From the NCBI RefSeq assembly GCF_018294505.1, contig NC_057796.1, positions 267,737,518-267,801,517 of the forward strand: a stretch of DNA of 64,000 nt. Direction: 5' to 3'. The position numbers and the translations under genes were made by a program. Origin of the DNA: Triticum aestivum (lineage: Eukaryota; Streptophyta; Magnoliopsida; Poales; Poaceae). This document shows positions 1-12,900 of the stretch, one piece after another; within the stretch, counting starts at the first letter, position 1; each line of letters starts with the position of its first letter. Below the pieces are notes generated by a model, which was not told where the DNA came from, searched no databases, and was given only the letters and a program-made list of their open reading frames with translations.

Positions 1-3000
1 TTTATAGTTAATATAACATTTAACTAATTTAATTTGGCACTAAACTTTCTATGGCCCTGGTCTAACATGATATGCTAATCTAGGTGCTAAAGGTGTGTTT
101 AAAAAAAACTAAAATAATTAGATTCTAAACTATAAACAGAAAAAGAAAAGTAAAACAAAAACAAAACAAAGCAAAAAAAACGAAGCAAGACCCCCCCCCT
201 CCCCTGGGCTGTTCGGCCCAGCAGGGCACCAGGCCATTAGGCTGGCCCAGCCGCGCCCCTGCATAACCCCCCACCCCGCAACCCTAGCCCACTACACCCC
301 GATTCCCCCACGATCTCCCACTCTCCCTCGTTCCCTCCCCGCGCCGTCACCCACGAAGACCACACACACACACACGCATACGCACGGAGGAGGGGCGCCC
401 CTGTTCGCTCCCCTCCTCTCGGAGCGCCCGCGCCCAAGGACAGTCGCCGCCCGCCGGTGCCGAGCGCCGTCCTCCGGCCTCCTCCTCGCGACTCACTTCC
501 TCTCGCGCCTCCACGTCCTCCGACGCTGCCGCCCTGTCGCCCGACCCTGATGCATCGCCGCCCTGCCGCGCCTTCCTCCTCCTCCATGGCGTCGCCTCGC
601 TGGACGCCCCTGCCGCCTCGAAGCGCCGGACCCCGTCGCCTCGCCTCCTCACCTCTCCCTCGTCGGCTTCGTCGAGCCTCGCCGACCCGTTCGACTACAA
701 TGGGGGTGAGCCCCCTCCTCCCTCTCTCCCCGTCCCCGTCGCCCGTGCTCCTGACTGGGGCCGCGAGCTTCGAGCGGTCACCGCGCCCGCGCCTGCGTCC
801 CGTGCATCGTCGCCCCGCCCCTGTCCTCGTCGTCACGGCTCGCTCGTAGCCGCCCGACCGCTCGTCGTGCCTCCCTCGCGTTGCGCCTCCCCCGGTCACC
901 CCACCGCGCCCGCGCGCTGCCTCGCCTGGCCTCGCCACTGCCGCCTTAGGCGGCCGGCCTCGCCGTGCCCGTGGCCGGCGGCTTCCCCCCTTCGATCTGG
1001 GTGTAAGCCCAATCGGGCTGGGCGCCAGCGCCCGTAACCCGTCGCCCGCGCCCTGTATGGCCTCTGGGCCAATGACAAACGGGGCCCACGCCCTGAGAAC
1101 GAAAAGAAAAAAAGAAAAAATAAAAATAAAATTAAAATTAAAACAAATAATAAAAATAAATTTAATTAATTAATTAATTAATTAACTAAATTAATTAAGT
1201 TAATTAATCTTGTTTAAATTAATCTAATTAATTAGTTAAAAGTAATTAATTAGTTTAATTAATAGTTAATTAATTAGTTATCCGTAATTACCCTAACCAG
1301 TCTATGACATGTGGGACCCACGTGTCAGATGACTGCTGACGTCAGCATGGTGTCATGCTGATGTCATCGCAACACTGTTTTGGATAATGTTGAATTAAAT
1401 AATTAATTAAAATCCAGAAAATGATTAAATCTTTAGAAAATCATATAAAATAATCCGTAACTCGTATGAAAATACTTTCTACATGAAAGTTGCTCAGAAC
1501 GACGAGACGAATCCGAATACGCAGTCCGTTCGTCCGCCACGCGTCCTTAGCATAGTGGACCTACAACATTTCATCTCCGGTTCATCTGTCCGAAAACGTG
1601 AAACACCGGGGATACTTTCCCGGATGTTTCCCCCCTTCACCGGTATCACCTCATACCGCGTTAGAGCGCGTCTAGCTCTGCCTGTTGTCCTGTTATGCAC
1701 TTGCTTGCTATGTATTTACTGTTTCTCCCCCCTCTTCTCTTCGGTAGACCCCGTGACGATGCTGATGCCCCTGTGGTCGACTATGTCACCGACGACCCCT
1801 CCTTCTTGTCTGAGCAACCAGGCAAGCCCCCTCCTTTGATCACCAGATATCGCCTATTCCTTCTCTATACTGCTTGCATTAGAGTAGTGTAGCATGTTAC
1901 TGCTTTCGGTTAATCCTATACTGATGCATAGCCTGTCATTGTTGCTACAGTTGTTACCCTTACCTGCTATCCTACTGCTTAGTATAGGATGCTAGTGTTC
2001 CATCGGTGGCCCTACACTCTTGTCCGTCTGCCATGCTATACTACTCGGCCGTGATCACTTTGGGAGGTGATCACGGGTATATACTATATACTTTATATAC
2101 ATGACACATGTGGTGACTAAAGTCGGGTCGGCTCGTTGAGTACCCGCAGGTGATTTTGATGAGGGGGCTGAAAGGACAGGTGGCTCCATCCCGGTAGAGG
2201 TGGGCCTGGGTTCCTGACGGCCCCCGACTGTTACTTTGTGGCGGAGCGACAGGGCAGGTTGAGACCACCCAGGAGAGAGGTGGGCCTGGCCCTGGTCGGC
2301 GTTCGCGGTTACTTCAAATAACACGCTTAACGAGTTCTGGGTATTTGATCTGAGTCTGGCCATTTGGTCTATACGCACTAACCATCTACGCGGGAGTAGT
2401 TATGGGTATCCCGGCGTCGTGGTATCAGCCGAAGCCTTCGTGACGTCAGCGACTGAGTGGCGCGCGCCGCATTGGACCGTAAGCTCGCGCTTGTATTAGG
2501 GGGCTAGGTCTGCTTCCGGCCGCGTACGCAACGTGCAAGGTGTGCAATGGGCGATGGGCCCAGACCCCTGCGCGCATAGGGTTTAGACCGGCGTGCTGAC
2601 CTCTCTGTTGAGCCTAGGTGGGGCTGCGACGTGTTGATCTTCCGAGGCCGGGCATGACCCAGAAAAGTGTGTCTGACCAAATGGGAACGAGCGTGTTGGG
2701 TTATGTGGTGCACGCCTGCAGGGAAGTTTATCTATTCGAATAGCCGTGTCCCTCGGTAAAAGGACGACCCGGAGTTGTACCTTGACCTTATGACAACTAG
2801 AACCGGATACTTAATAAAATACACCCTTCCAAGTGCCAGATACAACCCGGTGATCGCTCTCTAACAGGGCGACGAGGAGGGGATCGCCGGGTAGGATTAT
2901 GCTATGCGATGCTACTTGGAGGACTTCAATCTACTCTCTTCTACATGCTGCAAGATGGAGATGGCCAGAAGCGTAGTCTTCGACAGGATTAGCTCTCCCC

Positions 3001-3521
3001 CTCTTATTCTGGCATTCTGCAGTTCAGTCCACCGATATGACCCTTTACACATATACCCATGCATATGTAGTGTAGCTCCTTGCTTGCGAGTACTTTGGAT
3101 GAGTACTCATGGTTGCTTTTCTCCCTCTTTTCCCCTTTCTATACCTGATTGTCGCAACCAGATGCTGGAGTCCAGGAGCTAGAGAGCCCGAGGATGATTC
3201 TACATGGAGTTCGGCTTCGAGGAGTAGTTAGGAGGTCCCAGGCAGGAGGCCTTGCCTTTTCGATCGTTGCTACTTTTGTGCTAGCCTTCTTAAGGCAAAC
3301 TTGTTTAACTTATGTCTGTACTCAGATATTGTTGCTTCCGCTGACACGTCTATGATCGAGCAAATGTATTCGAGCCCTCGAGGCCCCTGACTTGTATTAT
3401 GATGCTTGTATGACTTACTTATGTTGTAGAGTTGTGTTGTGATATCTTCCCGTGAGTCCCTGATCTTGATCGTACACATTTGCGTGCATGATTAGTGTAC
3501 GATTGAATCGGGGGCGTCACA
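1..3521 (+). repeat. 3' part of a long LTR (Gypsy/LARD type)
   Basis: This stretch ends in GGGGGCGTCACA at 3521, directly against Tat-1 LTR sequence, so it is read as the right end of a long-LTR retrotransposon inserted there. CCTGT (3522-3526) is the expected right target-site duplication; its partner is outside the window. The layout resembles the solo LTR at 9924-14089: a GC-rich block (about 200-1080), an AT-rich TTAATTAA tract (about 1128-1285), a GTGGGACCCAC-type segment, and a plausible end signal. There is a short CA microsatellite at 361-375. Several overlapping GC-rich ORFs exist in the first kilobase but lack any domain and are not called. Whether all of it is LTR cannot be proved without the left end. 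Confidence 0.6.
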
Positions 3522-3791
3522 CCTGTGTATATAAAGGGGTGACCCGCCGGCGGTTTAGGGCAAGAAATAAGAGATCGAGAACTAGGTCAAGCGTATTCGC
3601 TCCCTGGTAATCGAAGCCCAATCAATACAACCCTAAACTGGAGTAGGCCTTTACCTCCACCGCGAGGGGCTGAACCAGTATAAACTCTCCGTGTCCCTTG
3701 TCCTGTTTTAACCCCTTCAAGCTAACTACGTTGCGATGGCTCCAAACCTAAGTCCTCATGTTAGGGCATCTACCGTGACAATTCCACGACA
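3522..3791 (+). repeat. Tat-1 5' LTR, truncated by insertion
   Basis: The segment aligns by eye with the last 267 bp of the 3' LTR (33183-33449), from CCTGTGTAT to the end CCACGACA. The first about 264 bp must lie left of the neighbouring insert, outside the window. Differences from the 3' LTR are scattered single bases, so the copies have diverged modestly. It contains the TATA box, the likely transcript start region and U5. Confidence 0.88.
3528..3536 (+). promoter_or_regulatory. TATA box of Tat-1 LTR
   Basis: TATATAAAG lies six bases right of the junction with the 1-3521 LTR. The corresponding bases in the 3' LTR (33188 on) read TATGAAGG and in the Tat-2 LTR TATGTAAGG, so only this copy keeps a good TATA. 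The upstream half of the promoter has been displaced by the inserted LTR. Confidence 0.6.
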
Positions 3792-3793
3792 GT

Positions 3794-3811
3794 TGGCACC
3801 CACCGTGGGGC
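3794..3811 (+). other. Primer binding site of Tat-1
   Basis: TGGCACCCACCGTGGGGC begins two bases after the LTR end. The TGG start and the position fit a minus-strand primer site pairing with a tRNA 3' end. The exact tRNA is not assigned here. Confidence 0.75.
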
Positions 3812-4294
3812 CAGCGCACGGTGGTTTCGAGTTCTTGAAGGGCAGCTTCGCAGGGCTCAAGGGATACGCTTCGGGCCGGATGACTAAGAGTCATCCCGGC
3901 GAGCTCAAGATCGATGACGAGGGCTTGGGCCCCGAGGCCGGCTCAATAGAGTACGGGTACAGGGCCCCTTTGGCAGAATCCATGTCTTCATTCGCAAGAA
4001 TGGTGAGTCGGAAGCTGAGCCGGACATCTGCATCGACGTCGTCGAAATGGCTCGGCGTGCGCGACCCACCAAGTTTCAAGCTGCCCCGAAGCATGTCTTT
4101 TTGGTTTTGTTCATGGAGCGGAGCTGGGAGGAGGATCCGAATCTGGTGGTGAGACGGTTGTCTACTCAGGCGACGAGTCCTCAACTAATTAGACCAACTC
4201 CATCTATCAGGTTCGGGATGGTGGGCTTGGAGGCTGTTCCGATGGTGACAGTATTCCGGACCCCTAAGAGCCGCCACACCGGGTCGCGATCTTT

Positions 4295-5224
4295 ATGGCC
4301 GGTACACAGCCAGGGCAAGATTCTTCCACTGCAGCGGCAATGATCTCTGGGTCAGCAACGACGACGGTTGCCGGGTCAGGAGGCCCTATGCGTCTGCCGG
4401 CTCAAGTTTTGTCGGATCTGTTGGATGCCCTGGCAACGTTGTTAACAGCGGAGGTTAACACGGCAAATCAAACTCAGCATAATACGGAGGTTGCAAAATT
4501 ACGAGATGAGATAACTCAAGCCAAGGAGGAGCTAAACACGGAGAACATCCGGATGGCGACGGAGCGAGCCGCCTTGCAGAGGGAGGTGGGACGGCTTCAG
4601 GCAGAGAGCTTCCGCTTAAGTATGGATCGGGACGCATCAAACGCTGTCTTTAACAGAAGGCATGTGAGTCGATTACCCCCGGCTCACGATGCGAGGAATA
4701 TTTTTAACACGCCTGGGGCAGGAACCAGTAACCCGCCTATTGTGGATCGGGCCGTTGGGGCGCCTGCGGCTGGAGAACCGGTTCAACCACGTGCTACAAA
4801 CCCCCCACGTTTGAACTTCACCCCTCCTCAGCATGTTCCGACACCCCCGGGGCATTTTTCTAACCCGTAGGATAACATGATAGCTGCGTCTACTCGACTG
4901 GCGGGTCTCCCAGCTCAGGATGAGTCGCCAGCAGCAATGGAAATACGGAGAGCTTCTTCAGACGGCTGTGGCCCAACAGGCGGCTTATTCATATAGTCGT
5001 GATCGTATCCATTCAACACCGCATCCAAGCCGGAGTTATAGCAGGCATATCGATGAACCGGCCATCTCAAGCAGTGAACTGCACCGCAATCAGCCTCGTA
5101 GGCCTGACCGTGCTGGTAATGATGCTCAGGCTTTGGTGGACCAGGGCAGGGCACAGCGTGAGGCGGAGCTGGCGGCTCAACTGCTAGCTCAACAGCAATC
5201 ACCGGTTTATCTGTCGGCGTCTAT
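4295..5224 (+). pseudogene. Tat-1 gag, N-terminal part
   Basis: An ATG at 4295 opens a 191-codon frame. It has an Ala/Thr-rich start, a probable coiled coil at about residues 55-110 (AKLRDEITQAKEELNTEN and following) and a Pro-rich tail. It is stopped by TAG at 4868. Coding similarity continues past the stop, then shifts one frame near 4948 (ELLQTAVAQQAAYSYSRDR) and runs to the CACTA-1 insertion at 5224. The frame at the junction continues exactly into the gag remainder at 21950 once CACTA-1 and one TAT copy are ignored. This is the structural polyprotein region that would build the particle. At least one nonsense and one frameshift mutation besides the insertion make it non-functional. The start choice rests on the first in-frame ATG. 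Confidence 0.75.
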
Positions 5225-5800
5225 CACTACTAGAATCAGCTTCTTTACCGTCCGCCATGGCAGATGGCAAAGGCATAGATCACGGACGGCAAACTTCTTG
5301 GCCGTTTGCCAGCTGACGACAAACTATCCGTCTGAACAGGTGCCAGCAAAGGCCTTCTTTGCCGCCCACATCTTAGAAACGGATGGCAAAGTATTGTGTC
5401 GTCCGCCATCTGAGGACACCAAACGGCAAAGACAACGGACGGCAGTGGGGTGGGGTCAGAGCCGTTAGGGGGTTAACGGCGCTCTTTGTCGTCCGCCAGC
5501 GGACGACACAGAGTCAAGGCTCTTTGTCGTCTGCTGACGAACGACAAAGAGCTCAGTTAGGCGAGCATTGGGAAGCTGCCACGTGGCCAGCTATGTCGTC
5601 TGCCAGCAGACGGCAAAGATTCAAAGTTCTTTGCCATCCGCCAGCAGACGACAAACTGACCAAATAGGCAGCCAATGTTCCCAGTTTCTAAAGGTAGTTG
5701 CCACGTGTCCTCTTTGCCGCCTGCTACCGAACGGCAAAGATGTTTGCCGTCTGCTAGCAAACGGCAAAGAGGCTATATATCCCCTGTTTTTATTTATATC
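5225..5800. repeat. CACTA-1 left subterminal repeats
   Basis: From the terminus to about 5780 the sequence is dominated by degenerate copies of TTTGCCGTC and its complement GACGGCAAA, often arranged as head-to-head pairs around a CTAGCAGACGG core. In CACTA elements such motifs are transposase-binding sites. The same motif fills the right end at 21560-21949. Confidence 0.85.
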
Positions 5801-6637
5801 CATTTAATTTCACAGGAATTCACACACAGATATACATATATATTTTGTTTTCACAGGCACAGTAGACATATGATGTATCCAACACGTAGCTCCATCCATG
5901 ACAACATACATACATAAGAAACACACTTCCATCCATACATCTTACACTAATATCACAATGTTCATCCAACACATTGTTCCATGCATCCATATAACAAGTT
6001 CCACATTATTCTTCGATACAAATGAAAAGAAGAACAGGGAAACAAGCACTCCATCCATGCAAGCTTCCATATAGTGAATTAAATCTGTAAAATGGGAAAC
6101 AAGAAAGTTAGAAGAAGAAGAAAACTAGATGTAGAAGAAGAAGAAGAAGGAGAAGAAGAAGAAGACTAGAAGAAGAAGAAAAAGAAGAAGAAGAAGTTCC
6201 TTCTTTTCTTCCTCTTCCTTGATTTTCTTGTTCATAAATGGACTAAATAGGCTGAATTATGTCATAAATGGACTAAATAGGCTAAATTATGTCATAAATG
6301 GACTAAATAGGCTAAATAAGAAGAAAAATGCCATTTTGAGCTAACGTAGCAAATTATGTCATTTTTGACCTAACTAAGCTTATTGTGTCATTTTAGAGGA
6401 CAACAAGCTAAGTATATGACATTTATGAGGTTAGCAAGGTTATGATGTCATTTACGAACTTCTTCTTCTTCTTTTCTTCTTCTTCTTCTTCTTCTTCTTC
6501 TTCTTCTTTTCTTCCTATTCCTTCTTTCCTTCCTCTTCCTTGATTTTCTTCATCTTATTATGTCATTTGTGGACTAAATAGGCTAAATTATGTCTAAAAT
6601 GGACTAAACAGGCTAAATAAGAAGAAAAATACTGTTA
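5801..6637. repeat. CACTA-1 gene-free stretch: triplet and 30-bp repeats
   Basis: No gene is seen. The stretch holds ATACATA-rich sequence (5820-5960), an AGA/GAA triplet tract (about 6108-6195), three copies of a 30-bp unit GACTAAATAGGCTAAATTAT... (6231-6320, partly repeated at 6570-6620), degenerate GTCATTTT units (6335-6450) and a CTT tract (about 6463-6510). It lies just downstream of the minus-strand gene and may include its 3' UTR. Confidence 0.7.
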
Positions 6638-7379
6638 TCACGGAGGTGTAGGAATGGTCGGGGCTGCGCTAGTGGCCGATGGAGGTGAAGGACTGGTCGG
6701 GGTTCCGGCATTGGCAGACGCGGAAGGATTGGTCGATGCTTGTCGGGCGCCATGCTGAACCAAAGATCATTTCCAATAATGTCTCGTTAGGATGCAAACT
6801 GAAATGTGAATAGTAGTAACTAAGGACCATTCAAATCAAACTCACCGTGGTCGCCGGAGCAATCTGGGGCATCGGCGGAGGTGCCTGACCGTTTTTCTCA
6901 CACATGGTCTGCACATTTGGTTCTCACGAGTCAGTCATATTAATTAGTAATGCAAACATTACGTGCATGATAGGGCTAATATGCACGAGAAATGTACCAC
7001 GATGAGCTCGTATAGGGCCCGGTAAGACGCCTCGTTCCGGTTCCTCTCCTCCTCCAACAGCTTAGCTGTCCTCTCCTCCAGCTCCCTCTCCCTCTCCGCC
7101 GCCTCCCTTTTTGCCTCCTCCAAAAGCGCCTGGGTCTTCAATCTCTCTTTCTCAACCAATGCCTGCAACACACCATTCCTCGTTAGCATTGTAATCATCG
7201 ACGGATGCACACACAATGTAATGGAGGAAAGGTGAGAGAGTCCGTATAACTAACCGCCATGGCGAGCTCCGCGGGCCGTGCACGAGGCGTTATCTCAGGA
7301 TCAGAGCTACTCAGGCGCTTCTTGATCTGCGGGAGAGTCATATGGCAACGTATCAGTCCATCACCAATGGCTTGAGAGC

Positions 7380-8411
7380 TGTTGACACATGAACACATCA
7401 CCGTCTACCCTCGACGCCAGGGGTGATGCACCGCAGCTCACGTCGAAGGAGACCCGACCGACAGCGCGATACGCAGGACAGTCGGCGGGCGCTTTTAGAG
7501 ACTCGAAACCCAACACGCCCGGGAGGGACCCCGTCAGGGAGTGCGGCGGCTATGGGCTGCCCTAGGTCGATTCGCTTGCCCCTAGATGGATCGTTGCCCT
7601 TCAACGCGAAGAACGAACAAAGAACGAGAAAGAAAGATACAAGGGTAGGGGATAAATATAGATGAACACAAAATTGTAATAGATTGATTGGTTCGATTGG
7701 TGTTGTTCAATCGGCCATCACCCCCAACATATATAAGAGGTGGCTGGACTTCCCGTACAAGGAAAAGGCTTGGATTCACGTCCAAAACCATAGTCAAATT
7801 CGGATTGGTTTTGTCCGAACTTTCCAAAACTGTTCGGTCTAAAACTGGCTGCATACTATGTGTCTTTTTTGAGGTGGTAAACGACCTCGGATGGAAACGA
7901 GCCCAAAAGCAATCTTGACTGTTTCGACGAGAAGAACAACTTTCATGTTGAACGTTTTTTCATCAGAGGTCATCTGGAGGGCCAATTCGCTCGTGCAAGA
8001 CAGCTAATTATTCACACAGCACATCAGACATACCTACATATGTGTCTGGTTCCGGGCGTCATATTTTTGCTCACTGGAGGGTTGCGCTGTGCGGGCTGTA
8101 ACTTTTGCATATGACCTCGGATTGAGATGATCTTTATATCAAAATCGATCGTTTCGACGAGACGAAGAATATTCATGTAGATCAGTTTTCAATATGGGGC
8201 AGTCTCGGGGGTGTAATCAGCCGAAAAGTGTTCTGGATACAAAATCTCAGTACTTCGAACACAACTTCGGCCTTAGAGATGAGATCGGATGGCTATGACC
8301 CAAATATCAAAGTTTCTCCTTTTGATGATACGAACTTTCTCAGTTTGAGAACCTTTTCATTTGAGGCCATATTTGTTGTGTTTTGTATTGTGCCAAAATC
8401 GGGTGTCAACA
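7380..8411 (-). repeat. 3' LTR of the non-autonomous element
   Basis: 1032 bp, nearly the same as 16906-17943 along its whole length by eye. One visible indel: the right LTR has extra bases after CCCCTAGA near 17110. On the element strand this is the 3' LTR. TATATAA-like bases occur near 7728 and 17268 in both copies. Confidence 0.92.
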
Positions 8412-9050
8412 CATGCCCCCCTGTTTTCTGGCAGAGCTTGCGTGCCAGAAAATACTTTGCCTTGGGTATTGCTTAAGCATGATGTCAACACTCCATCGGC
8501 TGTGTATGCTGAGGACGATAATTTTTATCGGCCATATGCTCGGGCTTGTTGCTGCTTGAGTAGAACTTCTTCGGATGATAGTCGTCTGAGAACAACCATT
8601 GGATGTCACAAAGGCCTCCACACAAATTTCTCATGTTAATTCTAACCTTACTTTGTCTAGGTAATCTTTGGAGATATTAGAACCACTCGATGATACATCG
8701 CCAAGCCATCTTGCCGGGCAATTATAACCATGCACCTCAAAGGAATACCGACAACTGTTCGGTGACTAAACTCATTGTTGACCAAAGTACACCATCAAGC
8801 CCCCGCCGAACATTGTCTGTCTCCTAACATGGATCCTGCAGATAACTATCATCATGTGTCAGAGCTTTTATGCACTAAACCCTTGATCAGTGGCCAAATA
8901 AATAATTAAGTCGGCCTCGCTGGTATTGGCAAACACCGAGCATCGGCTATAGGAGTACAAGATAAACATGATGAACACCGTTAACCAGATGCCCTATTTT
9001 GCCAATACAATGAACTCTCAGGGCGATATGAAAATATAGGCCATGCATTC
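8412..9050 (-). other. Polypurine tract and gene-free 3' internal region
   Basis: Immediately inside the 3' LTR the minus strand reads GAAAACAGGGGGGCATG (8412-8428), a good polypurine tract for plus-strand priming. From there to 9050 I see no ORF or motif. The sequence is AT-rich and has scattered CGGC/GCCG words, probably the untranslated 3' internal region of the element. Confidence 0.7.
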
Positions 9051-9923
9051 TCATCTCAAAGGAGCTTGAAAATCCGTCCACCAAAGTGTGAATAGCCGAA
9101 ATAAATCAGATATTTCAGCTGGGGATATATTGTTGGGCACAAACTCTGATGTGACGGTTGCAGAACATGGATGATGCGTCGTTTGGAGTCTTGTATAGTG
9201 ACATGAAAATTGTTGTTTTCGCCTACCGGCTTCACGCTTGTCCTCCCTTACTCCTACTGGCTTCACAACAGGAGCTGGCACATCATTCTTGCCTTGACGG
9301 CTTCCCTTGGGGACCCATACCATATTCCTCTTCTCCAAGTCTTTGGCCCTGAGCCACTTCAGCTTTCTTTCTTGCCAATGTGACAAGACGAGTGAGCATC
9401 CCGGTTGTGATTTTGTTTTGTGCACTAGCAACTCTTTCCTGACCAGTGGCACTTCCGGCTTGGCCTGTCCAGACTCGATGATTGGGTCCTTGAAAGTTAC
9501 CCGCTTCACTTCCTTTCCCTTAGTAGCCAGCTTAGACCCGGCTAGCTTTTTGTCGTCCGGAGTCGGATCTGAATAGCACACTTGTGGCCATCCTTTTTTA
9601 CTCGGTACACTTGCTTGACCACGTCCATCTTCTTTGCTGACCCCCAGACCGATTATTTTTGGTTGAGTCGGTCTTTCACATGTGGTTGTTGAACAAATGA
9701 TGATCCTCTCGGAGCTGCATAATTTTGGTGATGTGGTTTAGAATATGATGGACGGTGTGCCCTTGATTTATACTTGTTCCGTGATTGATCTGAATAATAG
9801 ACAACATGGGGAGGTATCCATGACATCGACATTGGTGGCCCAAAAGGAGGATATGGAGTCTGTTTGCTCAACTTCTTCCTTCGCCAATACCGGTCCTCAA
9901 ATTTATGCCTTAGGGGTGACTTC

Positions 9924-12900
9924 TGTGACACCCCAAAATTTTGACCTGGTTTTATTACTTAAATTTTTTGCCAGGAAATAAAACTTTTCCATTTGTCTAG
10001 ATTTACCTTTTTGATATTGTGGATTTTTACCTCAAGTGGAGACTTTCCAAAAGGATTATTGGACTTGAATACTCTCTATAATAAAACAATTCTTTATCAG
10101 TGGATTTGATTGCAAGATTTGTTCTTCCTGAACTTTATTCCTTTAAAATGATTTTTCATAAATTTGGAGCCTGTTTTGCACTGCAACCTTTTGGCAAATG
10201 CCTTTAAAATTTCCACCAAAATTTGGGGATGTCATGTGATGTTTCCACATCACTTTTATGCAAAGATACCTTCTGGTTATTGGAGATTTAGAGCTCTACA
10301 TCAACTTTTCAAATCTGGTCCAGTAGGCATTTTTGCACTACTACCTATTTAAATATTTCTTTAAAAATTCTTCCAAGTGTTTGGAGATGTCAGTAGATGC
10401 ATATAATTCAACTTTATACCAAAACCCAGTTATGTTCTTTGGAAAATTTGAGTGTATCAACCTCTTTTTCATTCTGGTCCAATTTGGTGATTTGTACTGC
10501 AACCCTATTTTATTTTGCTCTAGTGACCCTGAGCTTTTTGCTGCTTGTAGCCCTCCCTACAAAACCCTTAAATCCAGAAGAGTGGACCCTTTGGAGGATT
10601 TAAAGTGCATGCAATGAAACCTTTTTCTTTCTGTCCAAAACTGTAGTTTTGCAAAACTTGCACTAACAAGTTTCTGGTTTTGCCCTAAGGATCTTGCCAT
10701 CATCTCCTACAACTAGAGAGACCCTCACCTGGAGATTTTGGCCACTCCAAGAGTTGCCTAAATGCACTTGACATTCTGTCGAACACTTGGTGTGCACAGT
10801 CAGTTTTGGGCATGTTTCCTAGTTTGCACTATGATCTTGCTCCAATGACCCAGCAACCTTGTCCACTAAACTCCTAGCTATCACTATCCTAGTCCTGTTA
10901 ATTGCCAGCCTCACCCTCGCACTCTAGGCCGCCCCGGCATTTCGTCGAGCATGTCCCGTGCGTGCTCTGGGCGCGCCCAGAGCGCACGTTTTGCACGCGC
11001 GCACACCGAGCCGCCGCGTCGCACTGCCGCCCCCGCCGCGTCCCGCACATGGCCCTGGCTCGCCTACAGAGACGCGCACTACGCTCGCCCACTCTCCACG
11101 CCACCTCTGGCGCCCTGCAACGCCGTTGGCAGAGCTTTTGGCGGCACGCCGGCGTCGGCAGCGAGCTCCTGCCATGGTCGGCGCCGCCCAAACCACGCCA
11201 GCGCGCCAGCTGCCCCTGTGAATAGCTCGAGCTTATCCCGAAGCCCGTCGGCACGCGCTCGTCGCCGCCACGTCGCCCTGCAGCTACATCACCGTGGTCG
11301 CCGGCGTTCTTATCCACGGCTGCCGCGGGGCCGACCTCGAGCGCCTATTTAAGGGATCCCCGAACTCGTTCAAGACCTCAGGCGGCCTCAAGCCTTCCCC
11401 CTAGAGCTCCCCAAGCAGTGGATTGGCCGGGAGAGGCCATCTTCCCCAACTCCGGCCGGTTCGGCCGCCGCTGCCTTCCGGTGCCATTCGTCGCAACCAG
11501 CCACTCCCCCGCCCATCTAGCGCCACCACTCGCTTCCTCTTGTCCTTGCGGAGCTGCCCAGCGCCTCAGCCTCGATCGGAGACCACCGGAGCCCAAAACC
11601 ACTTCACTCCCCTAGCCCCCTCCGCCGCGGAGCTCGCCGCCGGCGACTCCTCCCACCACCGTCGACCCGACGACCACCGAGAGGACCGCCCCGGTCTGGC
11701 GGGTCCATCCCTTCCCTCAGGTGCCCTTGAGGAGCCGCCGTTCGTCGCCGGCGATCGCCGGAGTCCCGCTCCCGTCCGGGCAGAGAAGAGGAGGGAGAGG
11801 GAAGAATGGTCAAACCTGACCAGTGGGCCCGCTGGACCCACTGTCAGTGACCCAGCCCCATCACCGCGAGTTCGAGTGGCCGCGTAAAATCCCGGAGTAC
11901 GTTTCCTATGCTTCGAAAGCGTATTCCCCCTCGAAACGTTTTCCTTTTCTGGTTTTATTTAAAACAGAGATTTGACCAAACTTTGACTGGCTATATCTTT
12001 TAAAATAAAACTACAAATGAGTTGATTCTTTTTCCTACCTCTCTCAAATTTCATCTAGTTTATTTTAAGATTTATTTCAAAAATATTTGGGACAACTTTT
12101 TGTACTGTGTTTGAAATATTTGTTATTTGAATATTTTTTCAAAATAGGAAATGGAGAGAGAAGAAAGCTTTCAAAAAGTGCATCCTTTGCATACTCTTGA
12201 AGGCAAGCATTCTGAACTCTGGCATAATATTTTGTGTGGTGTTTTGATACAGTTACAACACCACTTGACTTGGAGCATGCGTTATTTTCTATGTATCGAT
12301 AAGTCACACGCATGAGTGCATATTGGAGATGTTTTGTTGTTAGCAATGGATATGCTGGTATTAGTGTCCATCCCCATGAGCTTCTCATGCATACCGGAAG
12401 GAAGCCGGGAAAGTCGTGGTCTTGGGTAGACACGAGCTTGTCCCTCGTTCCTCGTCGGGACAAGTGTGTCCGGTATGGCATGATGAGTTTTGATGAGCGG
12501 TGATTTTGTCTGTCAATGGAAGTATTTTGGTTATGCTAATCTTTCGGTGAATACTTGGACCTCCTGAGTTGGCCGTAGGTCGAGTCTTGATTAGTAACTT
12601 CCACTACTTGTTTTGTACTACCACTTGTCCCTACCACAGGTAGGGTATGGTTCAGTAAGTTTCAACCCCTTACCAAAGCACACACCGTATAGAGAGGCCA
12701 TGGTGGAAGATACCGGGTGCATCCGGTAGGCATGCCACCTGGTCCGGGGGCATGGGTGTTTCCGGTTGGGACCGAGAGGGGGGCACCCTTAGAGCGCGCG
12801 AATATAAATTTGATCCCATGCTACATCGAGGTTGTAGCCTCCCCACTTAGAGTTTTGCTTGGCAGGTGTCGTGGGTGATTCCAGACACCGGTAAGTTAAG

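Noticed and set aside
237..1078. Overlapping GC-rich ORFs on both strands, up to 233 codons
   Set aside because: They overlap in several frames, are Arg/Gly/Ala/Pro-rich from base composition, and lie in LTR sequence. No domain or splice context.
3736..4152. ORF beginning in the Tat-1 5' LTR (138 codons)
   Set aside because: It starts inside U5 and crosses the PBS; the gag similarity begins in another frame at 4295.
10898..11887. ORFs of 60-154 codons in the GC-rich core of the solo LTR
   Set aside because: Same reason: several frames open at once because of high G/C, no recognisable protein.
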